From Betaproteobacteria bacterium (GTDB lineage Bacteria; Pseudomonadota; Gammaproteobacteria; Burkholderiales; SG8-39), in contig JACRAS010000062.1 in assembly GCA_016234705.1 (NCBI GenBank), forward strand, positions 1 to 49,774: a stretch of 49,774 nt of DNA, given 5' to 3'. Shown in pieces: positions 41,890-48,271 of the stretch (its first letter is position 1; every line of letters starts with the position of its first letter). Below the pieces are notes generated by a model. The model ran no database searches and was not told the DNA's origin. It saw only the letters and a list, made by a program, of their open reading frames with translations. Both the position numbers and the translations under genes were made by a program.

Positions 41890-42318
41890 TCAGGCCTTCA
41901 GCCCCACAACAGGCAAACCGAGCTTCTTCGCCGCCGCGCCCAAGGCCAGATCGAAGCTGACGAACTGTTTGCAACCATGGCCGAATGCAATGGCAAGATG
42001 CAGCGCATCGGCGCTGCGCAAGGCACATTCCGGTTTGGCGAGCCACTCGCCGGCGCGAATGAAATGCTCGTGAGCAGGCACAAGCAGGTGAAAATTTGCG
42101 ATGGTCGCGGAATCGAATTGCCTCATTACCGCCATGCTCTTCCCGCGGGGCAGCAAGCCCTTGCGCACCCGCAATCCCATGTTCGAGCGGAATTCCATCA
42201 CCGTCCAAGGACTGATGCACACCGGCTCACTCGTCTTCTCGTACCACGCCGCCGCCGCTGCGCTCAGGCTGTCCGGGCAGAATAGCGAGAGCAGAACATT
42301 CGTGTCAGCGTAAATCAC
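41890..42318 (-). CDS. PIN-domain toxin (VapC-like)
   Basis: 142 residues. MIYADTNVLLSLFCPDSL carries the first Asp; the Glu lies in SPWTVMEFRSNMG; LRSADALHLAIAFGHGCKQF VSFD contains the last acidic residues in the normal PIN order. The GTG at 42318 overlaps the antitoxin stop as GTGA, so expression is coupled. Probably an Mg-dependent ribonuclease toxin. Followed 25 bases later by the helicase gene on the same strand. Confidence 0.88.
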   Translation of the reverse strand: MIYADTNVLLSLFCPDSLSAAAAAWYEKTSEPVCISPWTVMEFRSNMGLRVRKGLLPRGKSMAVMRQFDSATIANFHLLVPAHEHFIRAGEWLAKPECALRSADALHLAIAFGHGCKQFVSFDLALGAAAKKLGLPVVGLKA

Positions 42319-42566
42319 CAGCCGTCCGTCTCAGCACGCATCTTGCGCACCATTTCCGCGGAATTAATGCGGGCCACAGGCAGGCCGGCCCGGAATTTCC
42401 GCAACGCAAACAGATCAAGTTTCGGCTTGGCAGGCAGTTGGCCCGCGGGCACGATACGGGCGACCGGCTTTCCGCGCTTGGTCAGCGTCACCATTTCACC
42501 GCGCGCGACCTGTTCCAGCAGGGCGCTCAAATGGGCTTTGGCTTCGGCAATGCTGTAGGTACCCAT
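42315..42566 (-). CDS. Phd/YefM-type antitoxin
   Basis: 83 residues starting MGTYSIAEAKAHLSALLEQV, the signature N-terminus of Phd/YefM antitoxins, followed by GEMVTLTKRGKPVARIVP. The C-terminal part is the toxin-binding tail. GGGGGAG just before the ATG fixes the start; the longer frame from 42614 is unsupported. Upstream, 42567-42854 is 288 bases with nothing recognisable. Confidence 0.88.
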   Translation of the reverse strand: MGTYSIAEAKAHLSALLEQVARGEMVTLTKRGKPVARIVPAGQLPAKPKLDLFALRKFRAGLPVARINSAEMVRKMRAETDGW

Positions 42567-42854
42567 GCTGCTCCCCCAACGATTCCATGACCAGATGGTC
42601 ATGGAGATAGTCATATTGTAGCATCGTCCGGGCGGCCCTTGTCAATTTGCCGATAAAGCTGACCTGTTCGCTTCGAACTTGATCCTACGGGAACCGCAGT
42701 TGGACATAATCCGGGAAACGCGCGCTGCAAGAAAAAGCCTGCGTCCTACTTGTGCCCTGGCGAAACACGGCTTTCCCCGCCATTGGACGCAATCCGAACC
42801 CAACTCCAGCGCCAACGGCAAGCGGGGGCGCCGCGCCTAGTCCGTCCGGCCGCC

Positions 42855-43682
42855 TCAGTCCACGAAGAAATCCGGAATGAAGTTCTTCGTTCCCGCCTTG
42901 ACCGAGTATTTCTCCAGATCCGTCACCCCGTGGGCTGCCAGCACCTCATCGTCGATGTAGAAGTTGCCGCTGTTCGAACTCGGCCCGGTAAGGATGAAGT
43001 GCGCCGCGTCGGCGAGAATCTCCGCCTTGCGGCACCGGTTCAGGTCCACGCCTGGGATCATCTGCAGCGCGGCGGTGGCGATGACGGTGCGCGGCCAAAT
43101 GCTGTTGACGGCGATGCCGTACTTCCTGAACTCGCCCGCATGGCCGAGCGTGCACAAGCTCATGCCGTACTTGGCCATGGTGTAGGCCGTGTGCGGCGCG
43201 AACCAGCGCTGCTGCATCGACAGCGGCGGCGACAGGTTCAGCACTTGCGGGTTGCGGCCCGCGGCGGCCGCCTTTTTCAGTTCGGGCAGGCAGGCCTGGG
43301 TGCACAGGTAGGTGCCGCGCGCATTGATGCCGTTCATCAGGTCGTAGCGCTTCATCGGCGTGTGCTCGGTGTCGGTCAAGCTGATGGCGCTTGCGTTGTT
43401 GACCAGGATGTCGACGCCGCCGAAGGTCTCCACGGCCTTGGCGACGGCGGCGAGCACAGCCCCTTCCTCGCGGATGTCGACGGCGAGCGGCAGGGCCTGC
43501 CCTCCGGCGGCCCCGATCTCCGTGGCGGCTGTGTAAATCGTGCCCGGCAGCTTCGGGTTCGGCTCCGTCGTCTTGGCCGCGATGACGATGTTGGCGCCAT
43601 CGGCGGCCGCGCGCTTGGCGATGGCGAGGCCGATGCCGCGCGAAGCTCCGGTGATGAACAGGGTCTTGCCTTTCAGGGTCAT
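42855..43682 (-). CDS. SDR family oxidoreductase, HSDL2-like
   Basis: 275 residues. TLKGKTLFITGASRGIGLAI cofactor motif, VNNASAISLTDTEHTP (the TDTEHTPMKR segment is characteristic of the HSDL2/SDR13 group), LNLSPPLSM in place of the usual Ser strand, and YTMAKYGMSLCT with the Tyr-x3-Lys pair. The segment NSIWPRTVIATAA replaces the PG motif. Role in lipid metabolism is assumed from human HSDL2 only. Its upstream side borders the cassette array, but no attC follows its 3' end, so it appears to be ordinary chromosome. Confidence 0.88.
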   Translation of the reverse strand: MTLKGKTLFITGASRGIGLAIAKRAAADGANIVIAAKTTEPNPKLPGTIYTAATEIGAAGGQALPLAVDIREEGAVLAAVAKAVETFGGVDILVNNASAISLTDTEHTPMKRYDLMNGINARGTYLCTQACLPELKKAAAAGRNPQVLNLSPPLSMQQRWFAPHTAYTMAKYGMSLCTLGHAGEFRKYGIAVNSIWPRTVIATAALQMIPGVDLNRCRKAEILADAAHFILTGPSSNSGNFYIDDEVLAAHGVTDLEKYSVKAGTKNFIPDFFVD

Positions 43683-43851
43683 TGCGCTCTCCTGGAAACG
43701 GTTGCTGCTGCTTTGATATCGAATCCGAAGGAATCAGAGAATCAAGGGGATCGGGTTCACGAATTCTAGCCCGTGTCGGCCTGGTTCGAGCCCTTGCTGG
43801 GTCCCCAGTCAGGGCAAAACCGAGAACTCCTGACGGGTCAATGTGCGACTG

Positions 43852-43929
43852 AATTAACCTCACCATCGAGCGGCCGAGCAGGTGGGCGACGCCCGCTTGC
43901 GAAGGTCCGTCTCGAATGGCTTGTTGGGC
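43852..43929 (-). other. attC site A (cupin cassette)
   Basis: Read on the minus strand: R'' GCCCAAC (43929-43923) ... L'' TCGAG ... L' CTCGA ... R' GTTAATT (43858-43852). It starts 13 bases after the cupin stop. R' departs from GTTRRRY at one or two positions, which may make it a weak end of the array. Confidence 0.65.
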
Positions 43930-43942
43930 ATCATGTGCGCCG

Positions 43943-44275
43943 TCACTTCAACCGATAGCGATCAGGCTCTTCAAAGAAATCCATGACCTTCGCGCCGGCT
44001 GGGACCCTCGCGCTGTGTACAACGCCAGCGGGGATGTAGTAGCAGCTCCCAGGGCCATGCACCCGGGTCTCGCCACCTATCGTCACCTCGACCAGACCTT
44101 CGAGCACCGTTCCCCATTGCGCTTTATGACTATGCGCCGGCAGCTCTACGTCTTTCAGAATCTGGAAGAAGACCAGTTGGCCATGTTCGGATTGCAACAC
44201 ACTGGTCTTCACCGTCGTCGGCGGGAAGGGCAGCTCCGCTTCGGGCAATCGTGTGATGATTTCTGGAAGTTCCAT
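43943..44275 (-). CDS. Cupin-domain protein (cassette gene)
   Basis: 110 residues, one cupin barrel. Motif 1 appears as ELPAHSHKAQWGTVLEG (metal His pair plus Gln/Glu) and motif 2 as GSCYYIPAGVVHSARVP with the third His. Start MELPEII at 44275 follows a perfect GGAGGAGAA; five further upstream codons are open but unneeded. It is the left-most gene of the integron array. Single-cupin proteins of this size range from isomerases to sugar-binding proteins; none can be chosen. Confidence 0.85.
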   Translation of the reverse strand: MELPEIITRLPEAELPFPPTTVKTSVLQSEHGQLVFFQILKDVELPAHSHKAQWGTVLEGLVEVTIGGETRVHGPGSCYYIPAGVVHSARVPAGAKVMDFFEEPDRYRLK

Positions 44276-44368
44276 TTCTCCTCCTTTCACGGGAATGAAG
44301 CGGCCGCTTCGGGCACGGCGTCAATATTCGCATCGAGTCGCTCACGTGTCCGCGGCGCGTCTTCCGGC

Positions 44369-44431
44369 GCCCAACTAAGCTGAGCCGCGGACCGGGGCAT
44401 GCCGGGGGACGTCAGCTCGAGCGGCTTAGGC
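44369..44431 (-). other. attC site B (thioesterase cassette)
   Basis: R'' GCCTAAG includes the thioesterase stop TAA; inner arms AGCTGA/TCAGCT pair; R' GTTGGGC at 44375-44369. 63 bases in all. Confidence 0.75.
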
Positions 44432-44845
44432 GCTTTGCTTCGCATAGATCACCAACTGCGTGCAACGGAACATGGCGATGGTCTTATTTGATTCCTTGTG
44501 GCTGACAATGGCATCCCACACTTGCGTAGTCCTTCCAAGGTGAACGGCTTTAGCAACACACTCGACGGTTCCCCCTCGGATTGCACCAAGGTGGTTGGAC
44601 TTGAGCTCGATTGTTGTAAACCCGGAAGCGGCGGGCGGGAGACTAGCGATACACCCGTAACCTGCCGATGTATCAGCGAGCGTCACTACGCTGCCGGCAT
44701 GCAAGATGCCGTTCGGTGCCATCAGAGAAGGTTTCACCTGGACCTCTGCCCTGACCTCGCCTTCGCCTACGTACGTGACAACGATACCGAGGTGTCCTGG
44801 CAAGCCCTTGGCGCCAAACTCGTTGAAATAATCTGGTGAAAACAT
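44426..44845 (-). CDS. PaaI-family hotdog thioesterase (cassette gene)
   Basis: 139 residues, the family length. MAPNGILHAGSVVTLADTSAGYG holds the PaaI-type HAG/D active-site signature (His in HAG, Asp in LADT), followed by FTTIELKSNHLGAIRGG. It hydrolyses acyl-CoA thioesters, possibly aromatic ones; the real substrate is unknown. AAGGA lies before the ATG. The stop codon is inside the R'' core of attC B, a tight fit typical of compact cassettes. A decayed ORF precedes it in the same cassette. Confidence 0.88.
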   Translation of the reverse strand: MFSPDYFNEFGAKGLPGHLGIVVTYVGEGEVRAEVQVKPSLMAPNGILHAGSVVTLADTSAGYGCIASLPPAASGFTTIELKSNHLGAIRGGTVECVAKAVHLGRTTQVWDAIVSHKESNKTIAMFRCTQLVIYAKQSA

Positions 44846-44856
44846 TGGATTCCTTA

Positions 44857-45039
44857 TTAGGGACGCCTAAGGTCCGCGTCGACTCGCGCGCTACGCCCTT
44901 CAATTCTCACCTTCAATTCTCGCCATCTGCCCTTCCCCTAATTCTTTCCAAGGCGCTTGATATCGCGAATCCCTATTCCTGCGGCAATGGTCTCGACAAC
45001 GGTGATCTCCCCGACGATCTCGAAATTCCGCTCAGCATT
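44857..45039 (-). pseudogene. Decayed ORF in the thioesterase cassette
   Basis: A 61-codon frame reading NFEIVGEITVVETIAAG ... RDIKRL, then an in-frame TAG, then GKGRWRELKVRIEG before the final stop. RDIKRL..YGKGRW-type sequence occurs in a family of small bacterial proteins of unknown function, often beside toxin-like partners. Here the stop stands where a Tyr is usual, the N-terminus is lost next to the mobile element, and the sequence ends early. Confidence 0.5.
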
Positions 45040-45070
45040 CTAGCTGCTTTAGCAACGCCAAGTTCAAGCT

Positions 45071-45237
45071 GCATAACGAGGCTGTAGAAAAAGTTGTTTT
45101 CGCATTTTCGCTATCTTACAGATGAATAGCTTGCGAGCGTGAATTTCAAGAAATCAGGGTTTTTCTACAGCCTCGACGTCCGCGGTCACCGGCGCGCGGC
45201 GCGCTTGCCGCGCGTCCGGCGCACCGCGTGGTTAGGC
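45071..45237 (-). other. attC site C (globin cassette), interrupted by a miniature element
   Basis: R'' GCCTAAC (45237-45231) begins nine bases after the globin stop; the R' GTTATGC (45077-45071) is separated from the rest by the insertion at 45077-45175. Removing the insertion gives a ~70-base palindrome whose two arms align closely (GCCTAAC...CGGTGCGCCGG against GCATAAC...CGGTCACCGG). Confidence 0.8.
45077..45175. mobile_element. 99-bp MITE-like element inside attC C
   Basis: Perfect 16-bp terminal inverted repeats CGAGGCTGTAGAAAAA and TTTTTCTACAGCCTCG with no ORF between. Outer CG on both sides may be a 2-bp target duplication. The ends resemble those of DDE-type insertion sequences, but I cannot name the family. 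Confidence 0.8.
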
Positions 45238-45245
45238 TAGCACTC

Positions 45246-45713
45246 CTACTTTCTGGCGACAATGTCGGCTTTCGTCGTGCCGACAATATCAAACAGCTCC
45301 TTCTGCTCAGCCGCCGGGACCTTGAATTTGTCCAAGGATTTCTTGAACTCCTTGGCCATCACGTCCCACTCTTTCTCGCTAATGTTCAAATGAAAGTGGG
45401 ATTCCTTCATCGCCTTTCCGGTGTACTTGCATGGCCCGCCGGTCACCCCACAGACCATCTGAGATACCTGGAACTTAAGGTAAGGCGTCGGAGAGCTTTT
45501 CCGGCCGGCGTTAATGGCGGGATTCTTGTTCAGCTCCTTATTCGCCACGATCCGGTTCATGAAGTCATCGACGACGACCGTGATGCCTTTCAGGCCGCCC
45601 AACCGATCATAAAGGGATTTCTGAGCGCCGGACTGTTGCGCCGAGACGACCGGCGCGAAAGAGGTGCCCAACGTGAACGCTACAGATAGCAGGGTCATTC
45701 GCAAAATATTCAT
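45246..45713 (-). CDS. Exported group-1-like truncated haemoglobin (cassette gene)
   Basis: 155 residues. Residues 1-25 form a Sec signal peptide (LLSVAFTLGTSFAPVVSA). The globin part starts SLYDRLGGLKGITVVVDDF, the usual TrHb helix A/B, and has YLKFQVSQMVCGVTGGPCKY and the proximal His (about 106) in KESHFHLNISEKEWDVM. Most truncated haemoglobins are cytosolic, so a periplasmic form is unusual; roles in NO or O2 chemistry are possible. The Lys-rich start of helix E and two Cys (88 and 95) are noteworthy. AAAGGA precedes the ATG. One cassette with attC C. Confidence 0.9.
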   Translation of the reverse strand: MNILRMTLLSVAFTLGTSFAPVVSAQQSGAQKSLYDRLGGLKGITVVVDDFMNRIVANKELNKNPAINAGRKSSPTPYLKFQVSQMVCGVTGGPCKYTGKAMKESHFHLNISEKEWDVMAKEFKKSLDKFKVPAAEQKELFDIVGTTKADIVARK

Positions 45714-45780
45714 TTATTTTCCTTTACTGTTTTTTTGGCTCAATGATCTGACACGCTGCCATGGAGCCCTGAACATGGCA

Positions 45781-45870
45781 GCCCAACGTCCGAGCCCACC
45801 GGCGCGCGGTTGCGATGGTTGCTCGAAGTGCGATGCTTCCCACGCGTCCGGGTGGGGCGATTTGTTCGGC
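45781..45870 (-). other. attC site D
   Basis: R'' GCCGAAC (45870-45864), L'' GCCCCACCCGG, L' CCGGTGGGC, R' GTTGGGC (45787-45781). The arms pair with two unpaired C residues on one side, the extrahelical-base feature of real attC sites. It begins two bases after the stop of the 104-residue gene. Confidence 0.85.
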
Positions 45871-45871
45871 G

Positions 45872-46186
45872 TCATTGTACATTTTTTCGTCGGGTAATCT
45901 CTGTGAATATGTTTACGAGCCGCTCAGACTCAACGTCAGCCAGCGAGACGCCGTAGACCTCTGTAATTCGTATCCATATTTCAGAAGTATCGGATGATCC
46001 CATCTCCGTGAAATCGAGCAAATCAGATTCATCGCTAATCAAGTACTCACCCGGCAGAAAATCGAAAAACCGCCCCATGAAATCGCTGGCCAGTTGTCTG
46101 AACTCCTCGATTCGTTCCGTCGACGCAAACGTAATCTTCTTACCCGCGAAGCGACCGCGTGTAATGCGTTTGTCGTCCTTGCTCAT
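45872..46186 (-). CDS. Hypothetical protein (third ORF of the toxin-antitoxin cassette)
   Basis: 104 residues, not recognised. Lys/Arg-rich start (DDKRITRGRFAGKKITFAS), acidic middle (SDESDLLDFTEMG) and a Glu/Arg-rich end. No signal peptide or membrane segment. It lies only 32 bases after the RelE/ParE-type gene, a space too short for an attC, so it shares one cassette and attC D with that pair. Confidence 0.65.
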   Translation of the reverse strand: MSKDDKRITRGRFAGKKITFASTERIEEFRQLASDFMGRFFDFLPGEYLISDESDLLDFTEMGSSDTSEIWIRITEVYGVSLADVESERLVNIFTEITRRKNVQ

Positions 46187-46218
46187 TTTCGTGACGTTAG
46201 TCGCGTCGTAATCGACGA

Positions 46219-46512
46219 CTAGAGGAAGGGACCGATGCCGCGGCTGGTGTGCCAGAGCGCTAATACTTCAACTCGGCTACCGCGGACACGATAGTAGAGA
46301 TAGTAGTGAACTCGCGCGAGATGCACTCGCCTTACGCCTCGCGCATGGACATTCAATACTGGTGCGCCAATGCCGGGTTCAGCGCTCAGAAGAGAAAACG
46401 CCTCCGCAAGTTCTTCGTCGAAGGCCTCCGGGGCAAGAGGGCGATTCTCGTCCCACCACAGTGCAGCGCGATCAATGTGTGCTTGCGCTCGCTTTGTGAC
46501 CCGAACTTCCAC
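46219..46512 (-). CDS. RelE/ParE-family toxin (cassette gene)
   Basis: 97 residues. VTKRAQAHIDRAALWWDENR is the ParE-type N-terminal helix pair; GVRRVHLARVHYYLYYRVRG and VEVLALWHTSRG form the beta sheet with the conserved Arg/Tyr. ParE poisons gyrase and RelE cuts ribosome-bound mRNA; the two cannot be told apart here. GTG start, six bases after the antitoxin stop. Confidence 0.88.
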   Translation of the reverse strand: MEVRVTKRAQAHIDRAALWWDENRPLAPEAFDEELAEAFSLLSAEPGIGAPVLNVHARGVRRVHLARVHYYLYYRVRGSRVEVLALWHTSRGIGPFL

Positions 46513-46518
46513 GGCCTC

Positions 46519-46743
46519 TCAGCGGCGACGACGGGCGAGCCTTGCAAGCACCTCGTCGGCGGAAACCGTCTCTCCACGATCGGCCTCGGCGATAGAAAGA
46601 AGCAGTTCGGCCTCCTCCTCAGGGGACAGGGTGAAGCCGCTTTCGTCATCTTTGGCCAAAACAGTCACCGACGCGCCCTCTTCGAGTGTCACGCCCTCGA
46701 CTACAACTTTACCCCCGACAACCTTTCCAGTAGCTATCTTCAT
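46519..46743 (-). CDS. Antitoxin partner of the RelE/ParE-type toxin
   Basis: 74 residues. The N-terminus MKIATGKVVGGKVVVEGVTL is a small beta-rich segment; the rest (LSPEEEAELLLSIAEADRGE, then TVSADEVLARLARRRR) is helical and highly charged, as in antitoxins of ParE pairs. It directly precedes the toxin. First gene of its cassette. Confidence 0.8.
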   Translation of the reverse strand: MKIATGKVVGGKVVVEGVTLEEGASVTVLAKDDESGFTLSPEEEAELLLSIAEADRGETVSADEVLARLARRRR

Positions 46744-46785
46744 AGTGCGAAGAATACTCCAATCTACGACCCGTCGTGGACTGGC

Positions 46786-46860
46786 GCCGAACGTTCCCGG
46801 CCAGCGGCCGCCGAAAGCGCGCAGCGCTGGAGGCGGTCCGACTGCGCCGGGTTGTTAGAG
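46786..46860 (-). other. attC site E (vapBC cassette)
   Basis: R'' CTCTAAC (46860-46854), arm CCCGGCGCAGTCGG against CCGCTGGCCGGG with unpaired G and T, R' GTTCGGC (46792-46786). A textbook-like attC 13 bases after the vapC stop. Confidence 0.85.
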
Positions 46861-46873
46861 CGCATCGATCCGC

Positions 46874-47305
46874 TCAGATCAGCTCCAGCGACGCTTTCCC
46901 GTTGGGCACGACTTCCGTTGCCAGTTTCTGATCCATCGTTGCGAGGCGGCCTCCGTTGGAATTCGCCAGAGCAAGCAGATAGCTGTCTGTGACTCGTGAG
47001 TGGCTGGACAGGAGTTCCGAGGCAAAGAACGCTTTGTCGGCGACGCTGATCTTGTCTGGCCAGAACTTGTGTCCTGATAGGCCACGAATGGTCACCAGCG
47101 ACTGGACAACGGCGCTCGGTGGACCTGGGGAATTCGGGTACCTTGGATGACCGACTATCCTGATGAGGCCGTTCTCCGTAAGCGGGCAGGTTGCGAAACC
47201 CCGGTGACCTACTCGAGAGAACCATCTGTGAGCTTGGTCGTGCTGCACATGGGCTGGATCAACGAGAGCTATCAGGACGTTCACGTCCAGCAAGAACACC
47301 GTCAC
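46874..47305 (-). CDS. vapC: VapC-type PIN toxin (cassette gene)
   Basis: 143 residues. VFLLDVNVLIALVDPAHVQH has the first Asp; CPLTENGLIRIVGH the Glu; SRVTDSYLLALANSNGGRLATMD the last Asp residues. This is the COG1848-like VapC group, tRNA- or rRNA-cutting RNases in studied cases. The GTG at 47305 overlaps the vapB stop as GTGA. Confidence 0.9.
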   Translation of the reverse strand: MTVFLLDVNVLIALVDPAHVQHDQAHRWFSRVGHRGFATCPLTENGLIRIVGHPRYPNSPGPPSAVVQSLVTIRGLSGHKFWPDKISVADKAFFASELLSSHSRVTDSYLLALANSNGGRLATMDQKLATEVVPNGKASLELI

Positions 47306-47535
47306 GGCAGTTCGTCGCGCAGCTGGTTCACAAGCTCCATTGTGACCGGAGTCGCTCCGCGACGGTTGGGGAGAAGCGGGACGCCATTGCGTTCAGTTCT
47401 GGTTCCGCGCGTGGCGCGCGCGAGGCCCTGCCGGGCTAAGGCAGAAACGACTTCGCCGACAGTTTTTCGCTCGCGCTCGGCGAGGTGCTTTGCGGCGGCG
47501 AGGATGTCGTCATCGATGGCGAGGGTGGTCCTCAT
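47302..47535 (-). CDS. vapB: VapB-type antitoxin (cassette gene)
   Basis: 77 residues. MRTTLAIDDDILAAAKHLAE is the RHH strand and helix of VapB; ERKTVGEVVSALARQGL is the second helix. The C-terminal segment NGVPLLPNRRGATPVTMELV is the toxin-inhibiting tail. It is coupled to vapC. The 100-base leader up to the element at 47637 shows no further gene. Confidence 0.9.
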   Translation of the reverse strand: MRTTLAIDDDILAAAKHLAERERKTVGEVVSALARQGLARATRGTRTERNGVPLLPNRRGATPVTMELVNQLRDELP

Positions 47536-47636
47536 GGCTTAACTCCCGAGCACTAGCCGGATGCCGCGCATCATACATCACGCATCACAGTTTGCGCAAG
47601 GGCGGCGGGCTGGGTGTCTTGGCGCGTCTTCTGATG

Positions 47637-47797
47637 CCTAACAGGCTGTTGAAATTCGCCATGACGGGCCGCCGGAATGACATGTACGACTCATGTCAAT
47701 CCCGCAAGTTGCTGATTTATTGATGTTGCCATTTTGCATATTGTCGATGTGCGGCGAGCTTCGGCTCAATATTCGAGAATTTCAACAGCCTGTTAGG
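47637..47797. mobile_element. 161-bp element with 21-bp terminal inverted repeats occupying attC F
   Basis: The two ends (47637-47657 and 47777-47797) are perfect 21-base inverted repeats; core ACAGGCTGTTGAAATTC. No ORF. Read on the minus strand, the borders are CCCTAAC and GTTAGGC, exactly an R''/R' pair. A transposon-derived MITE that inserted in an attC is more likely than a very long attC, because a 21-bp perfect stem without extrahelical bases is atypical of attC. Confidence 0.75.
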
Positions 47798-48260
47798 GAG
47801 CGCGTACAGCGTGAACATAGTCTGCCCTCTTGTTGTGGCACTGCTTAATGAATTTACATATTAGCTCGGACAGCCCCTCGAGGTCAGGCGCCCTGCCAAC
47901 CAAGCTAAATATGGCGCTAGAAATTAAACCGGTTTCTCGATCCAGCCGCGTTGGATGGTGCTTAATCTCTGCATGAGCAAGCGCCTTGTTCCTCAGCTCC
48001 TTACATATTTCATGGATGCACAGTTCATCAGGTGATAGTGGCGCAAAGTCTGAAAGCTCCAACTTCGGCGCAGCCGCAGAGTTGGGATCTTTCTCGTTGT
48101 GCGTGAATGGCCTGAAGTAGCAAATTATTGCTGAGAAGACCAAAGCTTCGTGTATCAAGCCGCCATATTGCTGGTTCTTCGCCTCGGCCAGGAAGGCTTT
48201 TGCTTTCTCGAAGTCTTTGAGCGCAATCGAGAAGCGATTGAACTTTGCTTCGTCGGTCAT
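47793..48260 (-). CDS. HEPN-like hypothetical protein (cassette gene)
   Basis: 155 residues, all-helical by composition. KELRNKALAHAEIKHHP contains R90-x5-H96, the RX4-6H catalytic motif of HEPN ribonucleases; the surrounding LIHEALVFSAIICYF is hydrophobic like the HEPN core. Family assignment is by motif only. Start ATG 48260 has AGGGAG upstream. The stop TAA lies inside the CCCTAAC core of the following site. The broken IS110 element adjoins its 5' end. Confidence 0.7.
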   Translation of the reverse strand: MTDEAKFNRFSIALKDFEKAKAFLAEAKNQQYGGLIHEALVFSAIICYFRPFTHNEKDPNSAAAPKLELSDFAPLSPDELCIHEICKELRNKALAHAEIKHHPTRLDRETGLISSAIFSLVGRAPDLEGLSELICKFIKQCHNKRADYVHAVRAP

Positions 48261-48271
48261 GGCGCTCCCTA

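Noticed and set aside
42567..42854. Possible attC or gene between the Phd-like antitoxin and the HSDL2-like SDR
   Set aside because: No RYYYAAC/GTTRRRY pair with complementary arms and no plausible ORF, so the array is taken to end at attC A.
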